Below are positions 9,296 through 17,299 of a stretch of 48,019 bases of DNA, in pieces (within the stretch, counting starts at the first letter, position 1; each line of letters begins with the position of its first letter). Made by a program: the position numbers and the translations under genes. The DNA lies in assembly GCA_016741915.1 (NCBI GenBank), contig JACVCS010000024.1:1-48019 (forward strand), given 5' to 3'. This DNA comes from Phycisphaerales bacterium. GTDB lineage: Bacteria > Planctomycetota > Phycisphaerae > Phycisphaerales > UBA1924. The notes below the pieces were generated by a model. That model ran no database searches. It saw nothing but the letters and a program-made list of their open reading frames with translations, and was not told the DNA's origin.

Positions 9296-9696
9296 TCAAT
9301 AACTCCTCTGAAAAGAAATGAAAGTGAAAACCGACAGGGACACAGCCGACGGATCGAAGGATCGATCCGACGCATGACACACGCGCGGAACAACGCCGCG
9401 CCCGCCAAGGCTGGAACCCCGCACTCCAAACACCCATCAAGGACCTGCGAGAGCTGCGCACGCACATCCCGGCCGGGTGTTCGCCGTGGACTTCAAACGT
9501 ACCTCGGGGTCGATACTCCGCCCATGCGACCAACCCGCTGCGGAGCGCAGAGAGAATCCGTGAAACACCAGGCCCAACAAGGGTCATTACCTAAAGGGCG
9601 ATGACAACCCTTGATTGCGTCACCCGCTGCCCGCACACCTTCGGACGAAACGCGAACACCCGAGAACTTTGGGGGAAGAGCGATGCTTCGCCAACG
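9296..9696 (-). other. Long leader region upstream of the first dockerin gene
   Basis: About 400 bases without a credible gene. It holds the Shine-Dalgarno AGAGGAG (about 9303-9310) and an interrupted inverted repeat at 9578-9613 (CAAGGGT ... ACCCTTG). No convincing -35/-10 pair was found. It probably contains the promoter for the gene starting at 9295. Confidence 0.5.
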
Positions 9697-9727
9697 AAAA
9701 AGCCCCGGACCATTCGATCCGGGGCTT
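9697..9727 (-). terminator. Rho-independent terminator of the second dockerin gene
   Basis: Minus-strand hairpin GCCCCGGA / TCCGGGGC (9702-9709 with 9718-9725) with an 8-base loop, followed by a run of T (A at 9697-9701 on the plus strand). Nearly identical to the terminator at 7033-7066 in stem, loop and flank. Confidence 0.88.
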
Positions 9728-9818
9728 CGTGCGTTTGAGGTTCTCAAGGTTTCAGGCTCGGTTCTTGGGCATTCACCCTCGAACCGCGGCCTTCAACCCT
9801 TGGACAGGTTTGTCTGCA

Positions 9819-12806
9819 TCAGACGCAGGGGAGGAAGAGGTTGTTGAAGAAGCAGTTGTAGTCGCCTTCGTTGACACCGCCGTTGCTGCCGATCGGGTTG
9901 CCGAAGGGCGGGTTCGAGGTGCCCTGGTCGTCGGCGATGTCGCAGAACATGCCCACGGCGGCGGGGCCCATGGCGGCCTGAGCGAAGAAGCCGCCGGCGG
10001 AGAAGAAGGCGTTGTAGTCACCTTCGGTCACGCCGTTGTTCGGAACGTTCGGCGCGCCGGGAAGCGGGTTGCCCTGATCGTCAGCGATGTCGGCCGGGTT
10101 GCACCGCGCCACCGCGGGTGAACCGACCACGAGCTTGGCAAAGACGACCTCGTTCGCCTCGGTGGCGTTTAGCGCCACCGTGCGCGGGCCGGCAGAGTCG
10201 GTGATCTGCACGCCAAGGTTCAGTGGCGGGGTGAACGACACCGTCGACTGGCAGACCACGCTGGGGAAGTCCAGTACGTTGCCTGTGCGGAAGTCATCGT
10301 CGGTCGGCGAGCCGAGGTTGTTCGCCAGGTTGTACCGCGAGATGGCCAAGTAGTACGTCCCCGCGGTGAAGGTGCGGGTCAGTGTCGAGCCCAGCGAGGT
10401 GGAGCCGAACGTGTCGTCGTTGCCCCAGTCGGCGATGGCGTTGAAGTTCGAGTCGTAGATCCACAGGTCGGTGTCGGTCTGCGTGCCGCCGGTCTGGCCG
10501 ACCGAGGTGATGGTGATCGAGCCGGGGGTCAGGGGCGAGCCGCCGATGTCCACCGGGGTGATGTTTGAGGTCGCCAGAGTCAGGAAGTACGGATCAACAC
10601 TGGACGAGTTGCCCAGCACGCGGACGTAGATCGAGCGGTCGTCGGGGTTGTTGGTGGAGCCCAGACCGTACCACTGGATGAACTGTTCGGTGGTGGTGCT
10701 CGCACGCATCTCGGCCTCGGTGGTGGTCGGCGCGCCGGCGGTCTGCGTCAGACCGCGGATGCTGACGACGTGACCGATCGTGCTGCTGGTGAGGTTCAGG
10801 CGGTAGCGGGTGATGCCCGCGGCCGTGGCGGTCTTGACCTTGAAGTAGTCGCTCTCAGCAACGGCGCTGCCGCAGATCGACTGGCCCGCCGCAAGGGTGA
10901 CCGCGTTCGCGGTGGCCTTGGTGTCGTTGGGCTCAGCCTCGGGTGAGTTGCAGGTCGGCGGGGGCGGCGCGACGAGAAGCTGGAACTGGTAGGTGTTTTC
11001 GGTCGTGCCCAGGGCGCCGGTGCCCTTGCGCCCGATCATGAAGAAGTAGCGTGTGCCGGCCGTCATGGGAACGGTAACGCGGGCGCGCCCGGTGCCGTTG
11101 TCGTTGCAGGCAACGCTGGTGAACGTTCCGGCGCAGGGGTTCGACGGGTTGCTGGAGGTGTAGACGCCGATGATGGTGTCGGCGACGTTGGTCGCGCTCG
11201 CTTCGTTCGACGTCGTCGAGATGATGTAGTTGTCGGTGGCGCTGGGCTGGTAGCTGTACCAGACCGTGTAACCCACGCCCGTGGTCCCGTTGCAGGTGAA
11301 GGCCGGCTCGGAAGCCGTCGTGCCCGCACCCGCCATGTTCAGCGGCGCGGAGGTGAAGGGGAGCGCGAAGCCGGGCTGCGTGTTGACGTTGATCGCGCCG
11401 GCGCAGTTGTCGTTGCTCGGTGCGGTCGGGGGCGCGACGAAGTCGACGAAGGCGAACTGGAAGTTGGACTCGCCCGTGGCGGGGGCGCCGGTGCCGTACT
11501 TCGCACCCATGATGTAGTAGTCGGTCCCCGCGTTCATGCGGAGCTTCAGGTCGGTGCGGAGGGTGAGGCAGCGGAAGTCGCCGTCGTCGTTGCAGGCAAC
11601 CTGCGACAGCGAGCCGCAAGCGCCGCTGAAGACCGCGAGGTAGGTGTCGCCGACGGTGCAGCCGGGGACGTCCGCGGCGCAGGTGCTCAGGGTGTAATCA
11701 CCGGTCTGCGCGGGGGTGAACTTCCACCACACGGTCCTGCTGATCGTGTCGGTGCAGGTGGCCATGACCGGCTCGTTGACGCGCGTGGCGTTGGTGATGT
11801 CGACCACCGCCGACAGATAGGTGTTCGTCGTGCTTGCGGGGATCACGATCGCGTTCGAGCAATCGTCGTTCGCCGCACCCACCGGCGCGGTGAACGGCGC
11901 GAGGTTGAACGAAATCGCCGACTCGCCCAGGGGCAGCGAGGCATCAGTCCCGGCCCGACCCAGCACGATGAAGTACTGCGTCCCCGCGTTCAGCGTCGCG
12001 GTGAGGTTCGCACGCGCACCGCACGACGAGTCGTTGTTGCAGCCCACGGCGGTGTACGTCGAACCGTTGAACGTGTACACACCCGCGACCGTATCGCCAA
12101 CCGTGGTCCCCGGCGCGTCCGCCGAGCAGGTGCTGATGGTGTACTGACCGGTGGTGGTGGGGGTGTAGGTGTACCAGATCGTCCGGCGGACGTTGGTCAC
12201 GCAGGCGAAGGGCGGGTCACCCGCGGGGTCGTTGCTCGCGCCGCCGACATCGATCGGCGGGCTGGTGTACGGGATCGAGGTGATGTTCACCGCGTTTGCG
12301 GCCGTGTCGTTCGTCGGTGGCGCGGGCGGAGGCGTCGCACCGCCGAGGGTCACCTGAATGTTCGCCCACGAACCGGTGGAACCCGGGAAGGTGTGGCGGT
12401 ACGCGAACCACAGCGGCGCCGCGCCGGGGTAGTTCGTGTCGAGGTTGGCCGCGGGCCAATCAAGCAGAATGGCGGCGGCGTTGCCGGTGGAGTTGGGGGC
12501 CGAGCCGCGGTTGGCGTACACGGTCCCGTTGAGGGTGAACCCGTCGACGACCTGCGTGTCGGTCAGGGCCCACACGGCGTCGGAGTCGGCGGAGTTGATG
12601 TTGCCGGGGGTGAAGTTGAACCGCACGCGCGAGGTGGTATACGTCGCAGCGGGGATCGACGCGCCGTTGAGCGTCACGCTGTTCCACTCGGTGGTGGAGA
12701 TGTTGACGTTGAAGTTGGGCGCGGTGTACTGCGCCGACGCCGAGGCCGCCAGGCCGCAGAGCGCCGTCATCGCCAGCAAAGTCTTTCGAGCTGATGTCAT
12801 GAACAT
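9819..12806 (-). CDS. Large secreted PPC-repeat protein with GC-type dockerin tail
   Basis: 995 residues from the ATG at 12806, chosen because AAGGAA lies just upstream and a signal peptide (TLLAMTALCGLAASASA) starts at once. After an N-terminal domain resembling that of the neighbouring dockerin protein (VTLNGASIPAATYTT), at least three related modules follow. Each runs from a N-D-x-A/C start, through a (W/V)W-Y-(T/S)-Y/F-x-P aromatic block (IWYTYTP, VWWKFTP, VWYSYQP), to a G-T-x-Y-F/Y block. A VEPNDTKATANAVTL PPC-like unit comes next. The tail has two dockerin units (CNPADIADD...GVTEGDYNAFF; CDIADDQG...GVNEGDYNCFF) and ends NNLFLPCV. Paralogue of the gene at 7136-9295. Likely a surface or extracellular protein; activity unknown. 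Confidence 0.85.
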   Translation of the reverse strand: MFMTSARKTLLAMTALCGLAASASAQYTAPNFNVNISTTEWNSVTLNGASIPAATYTTSRVRFNFTPGNINSADSDAVWALTDTQVVDGFTLNGTVYANRGSAPNSTGNAAAILLDWPAANLDTNYPGAAPLWFAYRHTFPGSTGSWANIQVTLGGATPPPAPPTNDTAANAVNITSIPYTSPPIDVGGASNDPAGDPPFACVTNVRRTIWYTYTPTTTGQYTISTCSADAPGTTVGDTVAGVYTFNGSTYTAVGCNNDSSCGARANLTATLNAGTQYFIVLGRAGTDASLPLGESAISFNLAPFTAPVGAANDDCSNAIVIPASTTNTYLSAVVDITNATRVNEPVMATCTDTISRTVWWKFTPAQTGDYTLSTCAADVPGCTVGDTYLAVFSGACGSLSQVACNDDGDFRCLTLRTDLKLRMNAGTDYYIMGAKYGTGAPATGESNFQFAFVDFVAPPTAPSNDNCAGAINVNTQPGFALPFTSAPLNMAGAGTTASEPAFTCNGTTGVGYTVWYSYQPSATDNYIISTTSNEASATNVADTIIGVYTSSNPSNPCAGTFTSVACNDNGTGRARVTVPMTAGTRYFFMIGRKGTGALGTTENTYQFQLLVAPPPPTCNSPEAEPNDTKATANAVTLAAGQSICGSAVAESDYFKVKTATAAGITRYRLNLTSSTIGHVVSIRGLTQTAGAPTTTEAEMRASTTTEQFIQWYGLGSTNNPDDRSIYVRVLGNSSSVDPYFLTLATSNITPVDIGGSPLTPGSITITSVGQTGGTQTDTDLWIYDSNFNAIADWGNDDTFGSTSLGSTLTRTFTAGTYYLAISRYNLANNLGSPTDDDFRTGNVLDFPSVVCQSTVSFTPPLNLGVQITDSAGPRTVALNATEANEVVFAKLVVGSPAVARCNPADIADDQGNPLPGAPNVPNNGVTEGDYNAFFSAGGFFAQAAMGPAAVGMFCDIADDQGTSNPPFGNPIGSNGGVNEGDYNCFFNNLFLPCV

Positions 12807-12810
12807 GTGC

Positions 12811-12829
12811 TTTCCTTGCAGAAAGGAAA
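12811..12829 (-). promoter_or_regulatory. Hairpin covering the ribosome binding site
   Basis: A perfect 7-bp inverted repeat with a 5-base loop (TTTCCTT-TCTGC-AAGGAAA on the minus strand) places the AAGGAA Shine-Dalgarno of the 995-residue dockerin gene inside its 3' arm, 4 bases before the ATG. Folding would hide the binding site. A regulatory role is inferred. Confidence 0.5.
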
Positions 12830-13190
12830 CCCCGATGGCACTCGACGCGACGCGCGCCAAGACCCGGCCTCCGCTCAGAGGCGCCTCATCGCTGGCTGGA
12901 ACCCCGGTCATGGGAACCACGATGAGGGAGAACCCGATAAATGACGGGCGACTCCGGATACAAGAGTAAATGAATCGTCCCCTAACGCAAGGGGCTTTGT
13001 GTAAAGCCGCGAATATTCAGGAACAACCCAGGTCGTTCCGTGGGTATTTCTACTGATGGATACGGGTAAGTCAGATGCTGATCAAAAACACCATCCCCTG
13101 AGCTCAGAGCGAACACCGCGCAGCATTTCACCTCAGGCTGGACGTGCAGCGGCGGGAGGTCACTAGGAGAATTGGGAACGCGGGCATACA
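12830..13190 (-). other. Leader and intergenic region upstream of the second dockerin gene
   Basis: No credible gene in about 360 bases. A small perfect hairpin (GGCTTT-GTGT-AAAGCC, 12993-13008) sits next to a 5-bp stem pair CCCCT/AGGGG. No clear promoter was identified. The reading frame at 12982-13266 has no ribosome binding site or recognisable content. Confidence 0.4.
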
Positions 13191-13191
13191 G

Positions 13192-13214
13192 AAAAACCCC
13201 CGAACACGGGGGTT
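13192..13214 (-). terminator. Rho-independent terminator of the WGEN-repeat gene
   Basis: CCCCCG-AACA-CGGGGG hairpin (13197-13212), flanked by five A on the left and three T on the right, so on the minus strand it ends in a T run. It lies about 80 bases after the stop of the gene ending at 13296; it could act weakly in both directions. Confidence 0.8.
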
Positions 13215-13295
13215 TGATGCTCAATCGGGGCAGGATTCTCGGACGTGAAAGTCGACCGAGCGTCAAAGAGGTCCTGCGGCTCGGGCGGTTGAGGC

Positions 13296-14096
13296 TTAGA
13301 GGCAGCCTAAGAAGAGGAAGTTGAAGAAGCAGTTGTAGTCGCCTTCGTTCACCCCGTTGTTCGTGTTGCCGACACCGAACGGGGGCAGGGGGTTACCCGC
13401 ATCGTCGGCGATGTCGCAGCTTGCACCGATGGCGGCCGGTCCGAGGCCCGCCTGGAAGAAGAAGCCGTCGGCGGCGAAGAAGGCGTTGTAGTCGCCTTCG
13501 TTCACGCCGTTGTTGGTGCAGGCGGGGGCGGCGATGAGCGCGGTGCCGTCGTCGCAGCCGATGTCGGCCGGTGAGCAGGGGTAATCGAACGCGACGAACT
13601 GACCACCGACCGCGACATCGAGATTGATCCAGCCGACGTTCTCGCCCCAGGCGTATCCGCGGAGGCGTTTCTCGGCCGAGTCAAAGGTTGGTTGCTGGTT
13701 CGCGGGCAGTGTGGGGAGGGTGAAGTTGATCCAGCCGATGTTCTCGCCCCAGGCGAGCCCGGTGACTTTGTTGGTGAGTGGGTCGTAGTTGACGCCGAAG
13801 TCAGCGCCGGTGGTGTTGGCGTATGCGGAGCCGTTGGCGGGGGTGCCGTCGCCGAAGTTGATCCAGCCGACGTTCTCGCCCCAGGCGAAACCTGAGAAGT
13901 AGTTGCCGAGGACCTTGTTGAAGCGGACGCCCTGGGTGGCGCCGTTGGCATCGCGGAAGTTGATCCAGCCGATGTTCTCACCCCAGGCAAACTTGTTCCC
14001 CGGGTTGACGTTGCTCTGCGCCAGGGCGGCGGAGCTCATGCCCAGGCAAGAAGACGCAACGGCGAGAAGAACAAGGCGGTTCATACGGGCGTTCAT
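13296..14096 (-). CDS. Secreted WGEN(I/V)GWIN-repeat protein with GC-type dockerin tail
   Basis: 266 residues. A signal peptide covers residues 1-27 (LVLLAVASSCLGMSSAALAQ). Four repeats with the core AWGEN(I/V)GWIN(F/L) begin at residues 37, 71, 115 and 149. The last 90 residues carry two dockerin-like units (CSPADIGCDDG...GVNEGDYNAFF; CDIADDAG...GVNEGDYNCFF) and the chain ends NFLFLGCL. The ATG at 14096 is preceded by AGGAT about 10 bases upstream; a longer frame running to 15011 overlaps the next gene and is not coding. Similar WxENxGWI repeats occur in surface proteins of several bacterial groups. Function unknown; the tail suggests non-covalent attachment to a partner. Confidence 0.85.
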   Translation of the reverse strand: MNARMNRLVLLAVASSCLGMSSAALAQSNVNPGNKFAWGENIGWINFRDANGATQGVRFNKVLGNYFSGFAWGENVGWINFGDGTPANGSAYANTTGADFGVNYDPLTNKVTGLAWGENIGWINFTLPTLPANQQPTFDSAEKRLRGYAWGENVGWINLDVAVGGQFVAFDYPCSPADIGCDDGTALIAAPACTNNGVNEGDYNAFFAADGFFFQAGLGPAAIGASCDIADDAGNPLPPFGVGNTNNGVNEGDYNCFFNFLFLGCL

Positions 14097-14284
14097 GGTC
14101 AAAATCCTATCATAAACGAGGGAACATGCGAGAAGAAAGATCGGGAAATGCCCGGACGGGTGGGGGTGACACACGCCAAACAGGGCAGGAACATCACTTC
14201 CGAGCGATTCGTGGAGCGTGAAATCGAACGGGTATCGCGAATCGGGTATCGACGGAAGGGAGGCGAAAAGGGGAACGGAAGGGA

Positions 14285-15655
14285 TCAGTACACGAAGTTG
14301 GCCCAGGGATCGGTGGTGCCGCTGGGGACGCCGCCGGAGCTGCCGGTGACGAGGGTGGTTGTCAGCCCCGGGGTAACGATGGTGCCAAGGCGGTTGTCGA
14401 CGGCGACGGAGAAGGCGGTGGTATTGCCCGAGAGTTTGTTGGCGAAGATGGCGTTGCGTGAAGAGTCGACCTGAATGCCCACGTCGCACTGGGTGACGGT
14501 GTTGCCTGAGATCTGGTTGCGTGATTGAGCGGAGCCGGCGCACCAGATGCCGGGGGTGCTGATGCCGAGGTTGTTGCCCTTGACGGTGTTGTCGATGACG
14601 TCGGTATTGGTGGTGACCTTGATCCCGAAGCCGTTGTTGTCGTTGACGGCGCAGGAGCGGATGACCGAGCCCGGATGGGCGTTGATGCCGCCGGCGTTGT
14701 TGTTGCGGGCGAGGCAACCGACGAAGACGGAGGGGGTGTCGGTGCCGAGGAACCCGATGGTGGAGTTGTCGGCCGCGACGCAGTTCTGAACGCGAGCGCC
14801 CTGGACAATGAACCCGGCCGCGAAGTTGTCGCACGCGGAGCAGTCCACGAGCAGATCGCCCGGGTTGCATTGAAACCCGGCGCCCGAGGTGCCCGAGGCG
14901 GAGCAGCCGCGGAGGACTGAGTTGCCTGAGGAGGCGAACCCGGTGGTGCCCTGTCGTGCCGTGCAGGATTCGAGCGTGGCGCGCTTGAAGACGTAGAACC
15001 CCGTGGCGCACAGCGTCGCGGTGCAGCGGCTGGCGGTGCAGCCGGAGGGGATCTGGTAGCCGGTGTCGCTGCAGTTCAGGGCGGTGCAGTCGCTGATGGT
15101 GATGGCGTCGCCGAAGAGCACATAGCCGGTGGAGGCCTGTCCGACGAGGCAGCGTTGAACAATCGAGCCCGCGCCGACGCAGACGCCGACCTGGCCGCAG
15201 AGTGTGGCGTTGATGTCGGAGATTCGTGCGCCCTGCGAGTTGACGAAGTTGATGGCGCTGTTGGAAAAGAAGGTGATGCTGCCGTTGACGATGGTGTGCG
15301 AGTTCGTGCTGGCGGCGGTGACGATCCCGTTCTTCGCGGTCGGGGCGTTGCCGGCGATGGTGTAGCCGTTGAGATCGATCTTCACGTGCGAAGAGTTGAT
15401 GCGGATGCCGTCCTGATTCGCGCCCACGAGCATGTTGCCCGTGAGGTAGTACGTCCCGGGCGCAGCGATGATGAAGACGTTGCTCGCATCACCCGGGCAG
15501 GTGCTCTGTGTGATGGGGATCCGGGATTCCAGCGCGGGCGTGGAGGCGACCGGGCCCGGCGGGGGCGATAAAGGCCCCGCGAGCGCGAATGCCTGCGTCA
15601 ACGCGGTGCTCAGCAGGATCGCTATCACCAGCCGGTTTGGATGTGTCAGCGACAT
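14285..15655 (-). CDS. Secreted right-handed beta-helix protein (paralogue 1)
   Basis: 456 residues from the ATG at 15655, where a signal peptide begins (LVIAILLSTALTQAFALA). The mature start is AGPLSPPPGPVAST. Then come PGTYYLTGN and VKIDLNGYTIAG, which open a parallel beta-helix of short repeats (N-x-x-x-x-C-x-A type turns), typical of the pectate-lyase/NosD fold. The C-terminus reads TTDPWANFVY, a tail shared with the next two genes. No catalytic residues of polysaccharide lyases can be assigned by eye. It is the most downstream of three tandem paralogues, 88 bases after the previous one. Confidence 0.85.
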   Translation of the reverse strand: MSLTHPNRLVIAILLSTALTQAFALAGPLSPPPGPVASTPALESRIPITQSTCPGDASNVFIIAAPGTYYLTGNMLVGANQDGIRINSSHVKIDLNGYTIAGNAPTAKNGIVTAASTNSHTIVNGSITFFSNSAINFVNSQGARISDINATLCGQVGVCVGAGSIVQRCLVGQASTGYVLFGDAITISDCTALNCSDTGYQIPSGCTASRCTATLCATGFYVFKRATLESCTARQGTTGFASSGNSVLRGCSASGTSGAGFQCNPGDLLVDCSACDNFAAGFIVQGARVQNCVAADNSTIGFLGTDTPSVFVGCLARNNNAGGINAHPGSVIRSCAVNDNNGFGIKVTTNTDVIDNTVKGNNLGISTPGIWCAGSAQSRNQISGNTVTQCDVGIQVDSSRNAIFANKLSGNTTAFSVAVDNRLGTIVTPGLTTTLVTGSSGGVPSGTTDPWANFVY

Positions 15656-15743
15656 GGGGTCTCTCACAAGGGATCGAAAGCGCCGTCGGAGCTCAATGCG
15701 ACAAATGCACTGAGCCCGGCTCAACTTTCCGGGTGCGTTGGAT

Positions 15744-17042
15744 TCAGTGCGTGAAGTTGGCGTTCGGGTCGGTGGTCGTCAGGGTGCTTGTGGCAGAGCC
15801 ACCCGAAACAGCGGCGGCGGGTGCGAGCGATTTCAGATCGACGATCGGGCCGTAGCGATTCCCCGCGGCGATGGTCCACGCGGTGGTGGTGACACCCGAA
15901 GGCAAGCTGACCGCGTTGCGGACGATCATCGAGCCGGTGCCCTGCACGCGCACCCCGCGGGTACTCTCGCTGACGGTGTTGCCCTCAACCCGGCACGTGT
16001 TGCCCGCGATGTTGATCGCATAGGTCCCGGCGTTCAGCCCGCATTCAACCACGAGGTTATTGAAGATCCGGCAACTGTTCCCGGCCTTGATGCCGTCGGA
16101 GTTGCTGATCGACACGGTGTTCTCGCTGACCAGCGCGTCGTCGTTGACCTCGATCCCCATGGCGGTGTTGCCGGTCACGGCGTTCTCTCGCACCTGCGAG
16201 CCCGAGTTGGCGAAGATCCCTCCGCCGGCGTTCTCCGCCAGCGTGCACCCGGAGATGACGGCCGAGAATCCCGCGAGGATCCCGCGCCCGCTGTTCTGCC
16301 GTGATCGGCAGTTGGTGATGACCGTTCGGGATACGGCGTAGATGCCGTCAGCCCCGTTGTTCGACGCGATGCAGTTGGTTGCCACACCGCCGCGAGAGTT
16401 GCCGATCTGGAAACCGGTGCTCGTGTTGGCGATGGCCGAGCAGTTGATGACGCGCGACTCGTCGGGGACGAAGATGCCGTAGGCACCGTTGTTGCTGGCG
16501 GTGATGTTCTCTACCAGCGCGCCGGCGGAAACGGTTGAGAAAAGGTTCAGCCCCGTGTTGCCGCAGGAGCGGATGGTTCCGTTGCGGACGGTGATGTTGT
16601 TGTAGGCGACGCTGGTGCTGGCGAACTGGACGCCGAAGAACGAGCCGGGAGAGCCAACGATGCCGTAGCCGTTGAGGTCGATCGTGACGTCGGAGGCGGC
16701 GATCATGATGCCCGACTTGCCCGAGGAGACGCTGATATTTCCCGTGAGGTAATACGAGCCGGGTTGGGTGATGCGGTGCACCGCGGCATTCACCCCCGGC
16801 GCGCTGGCAGAGGGTGGCGCGGTGAACTCGTTGATCGGAATGCGGGCCTCGCCCGGCTCGATGAGGCTTTCGATCGCCGTGAGCTTGTCGTAGATCTCCG
16901 AAGTGGACTTGCCGGTCGATGTCGGCACGCCCGCGGGCGGCGCGAGCGGACCGGCAAGAGCCGCGGCGTGCACGCCCAGCGCGCACGCGAACACCATCGA
17001 AACGAACCGGCATGTGCGGTAGCGAGAATCCAACACGATCAT
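15744..17042 (-). CDS. Secreted right-handed beta-helix protein (paralogue 2)
   Basis: 432 residues. The ATG at 17042 has a strong Shine-Dalgarno (GAGGAG, 7 bases upstream), which decides the start. Signal peptide (FVSMVFACALGVHAAALA), then AGPLAPPAG, a predicted short helix (STSEIYDKLTAIESLIE), PGSYYLTGN and VTIDLNGYGIVG, then beta-helix repeats. The C-terminal module IAAGNRYGPIV ... TTDPNANFTH matches the neighbouring paralogues. Probably envelope or extracellular; substrate unknown. Confidence 0.87.
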   Translation of the reverse strand: MIVLDSRYRTCRFVSMVFACALGVHAAALAGPLAPPAGVPTSTGKSTSEIYDKLTAIESLIEPGEARIPINEFTAPPSASAPGVNAAVHRITQPGSYYLTGNISVSSGKSGIMIAASDVTIDLNGYGIVGSPGSFFGVQFASTSVAYNNITVRNGTIRSCGNTGLNLFSTVSAGALVENITASNNGAYGIFVPDESRVINCSAIANTSTGFQIGNSRGGVATNCIASNNGADGIYAVSRTVITNCRSRQNSGRGILAGFSAVISGCTLAENAGGGIFANSGSQVRENAVTGNTAMGIEVNDDALVSENTVSISNSDGIKAGNSCRIFNNLVVECGLNAGTYAINIAGNTCRVEGNTVSESTRGVRVQGTGSMIVRNAVSLPSGVTTTAWTIAAGNRYGPIVDLKSLAPAAAVSGGSATSTLTTTDPNANFTH

Positions 17043-17229
17043 CTCAAAGCTCCTCTGGAACTCGAACAGTCGATCGAGTTCATGCGACAAATCACAACGC
17101 GCCAGCTTGCCTTTGGGCCTTCGCTGACAACGCCGATGGGCGGACCTTCGACCGGATGTCGCCTCTGTCGGTCCGGCTTGCGAAGACGGAGAACAGCGGT
17201 GTGCTTCGCACGTGCCGAGTCGACGCAAA

Positions 17230-17253
17230 CCCCCGAACCCCCCCGAACCCCCC
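17230..17253 (-). other. G-run cluster in the paralogue 2 leader
   Basis: The minus strand has G runs of 6, 7 and 5 separated by TTC, about 190 bases upstream of the start codon at 17042. It could form a quadruplex in DNA or leader RNA. It lies within a 257-base gap in which no gene or clear promoter is visible. Confidence 0.6.
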
Positions 17254-17299
17254 AGTCCGACCGCGTACACCGGGTTCACACGATCAAAACGTGCACAGT

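Noticed and set aside
12982..13266. 94-codon minus-strand frame between dockerin genes
   Set aside because: Spans the terminator hairpin, lacks a ribosome binding site and has no recognisable content.
14097..15011. Upstream extension of the WGEN-repeat protein
   Set aside because: Reads through paralogue 1 in another frame; the signal peptide and ribosome binding site place the start at 14096.
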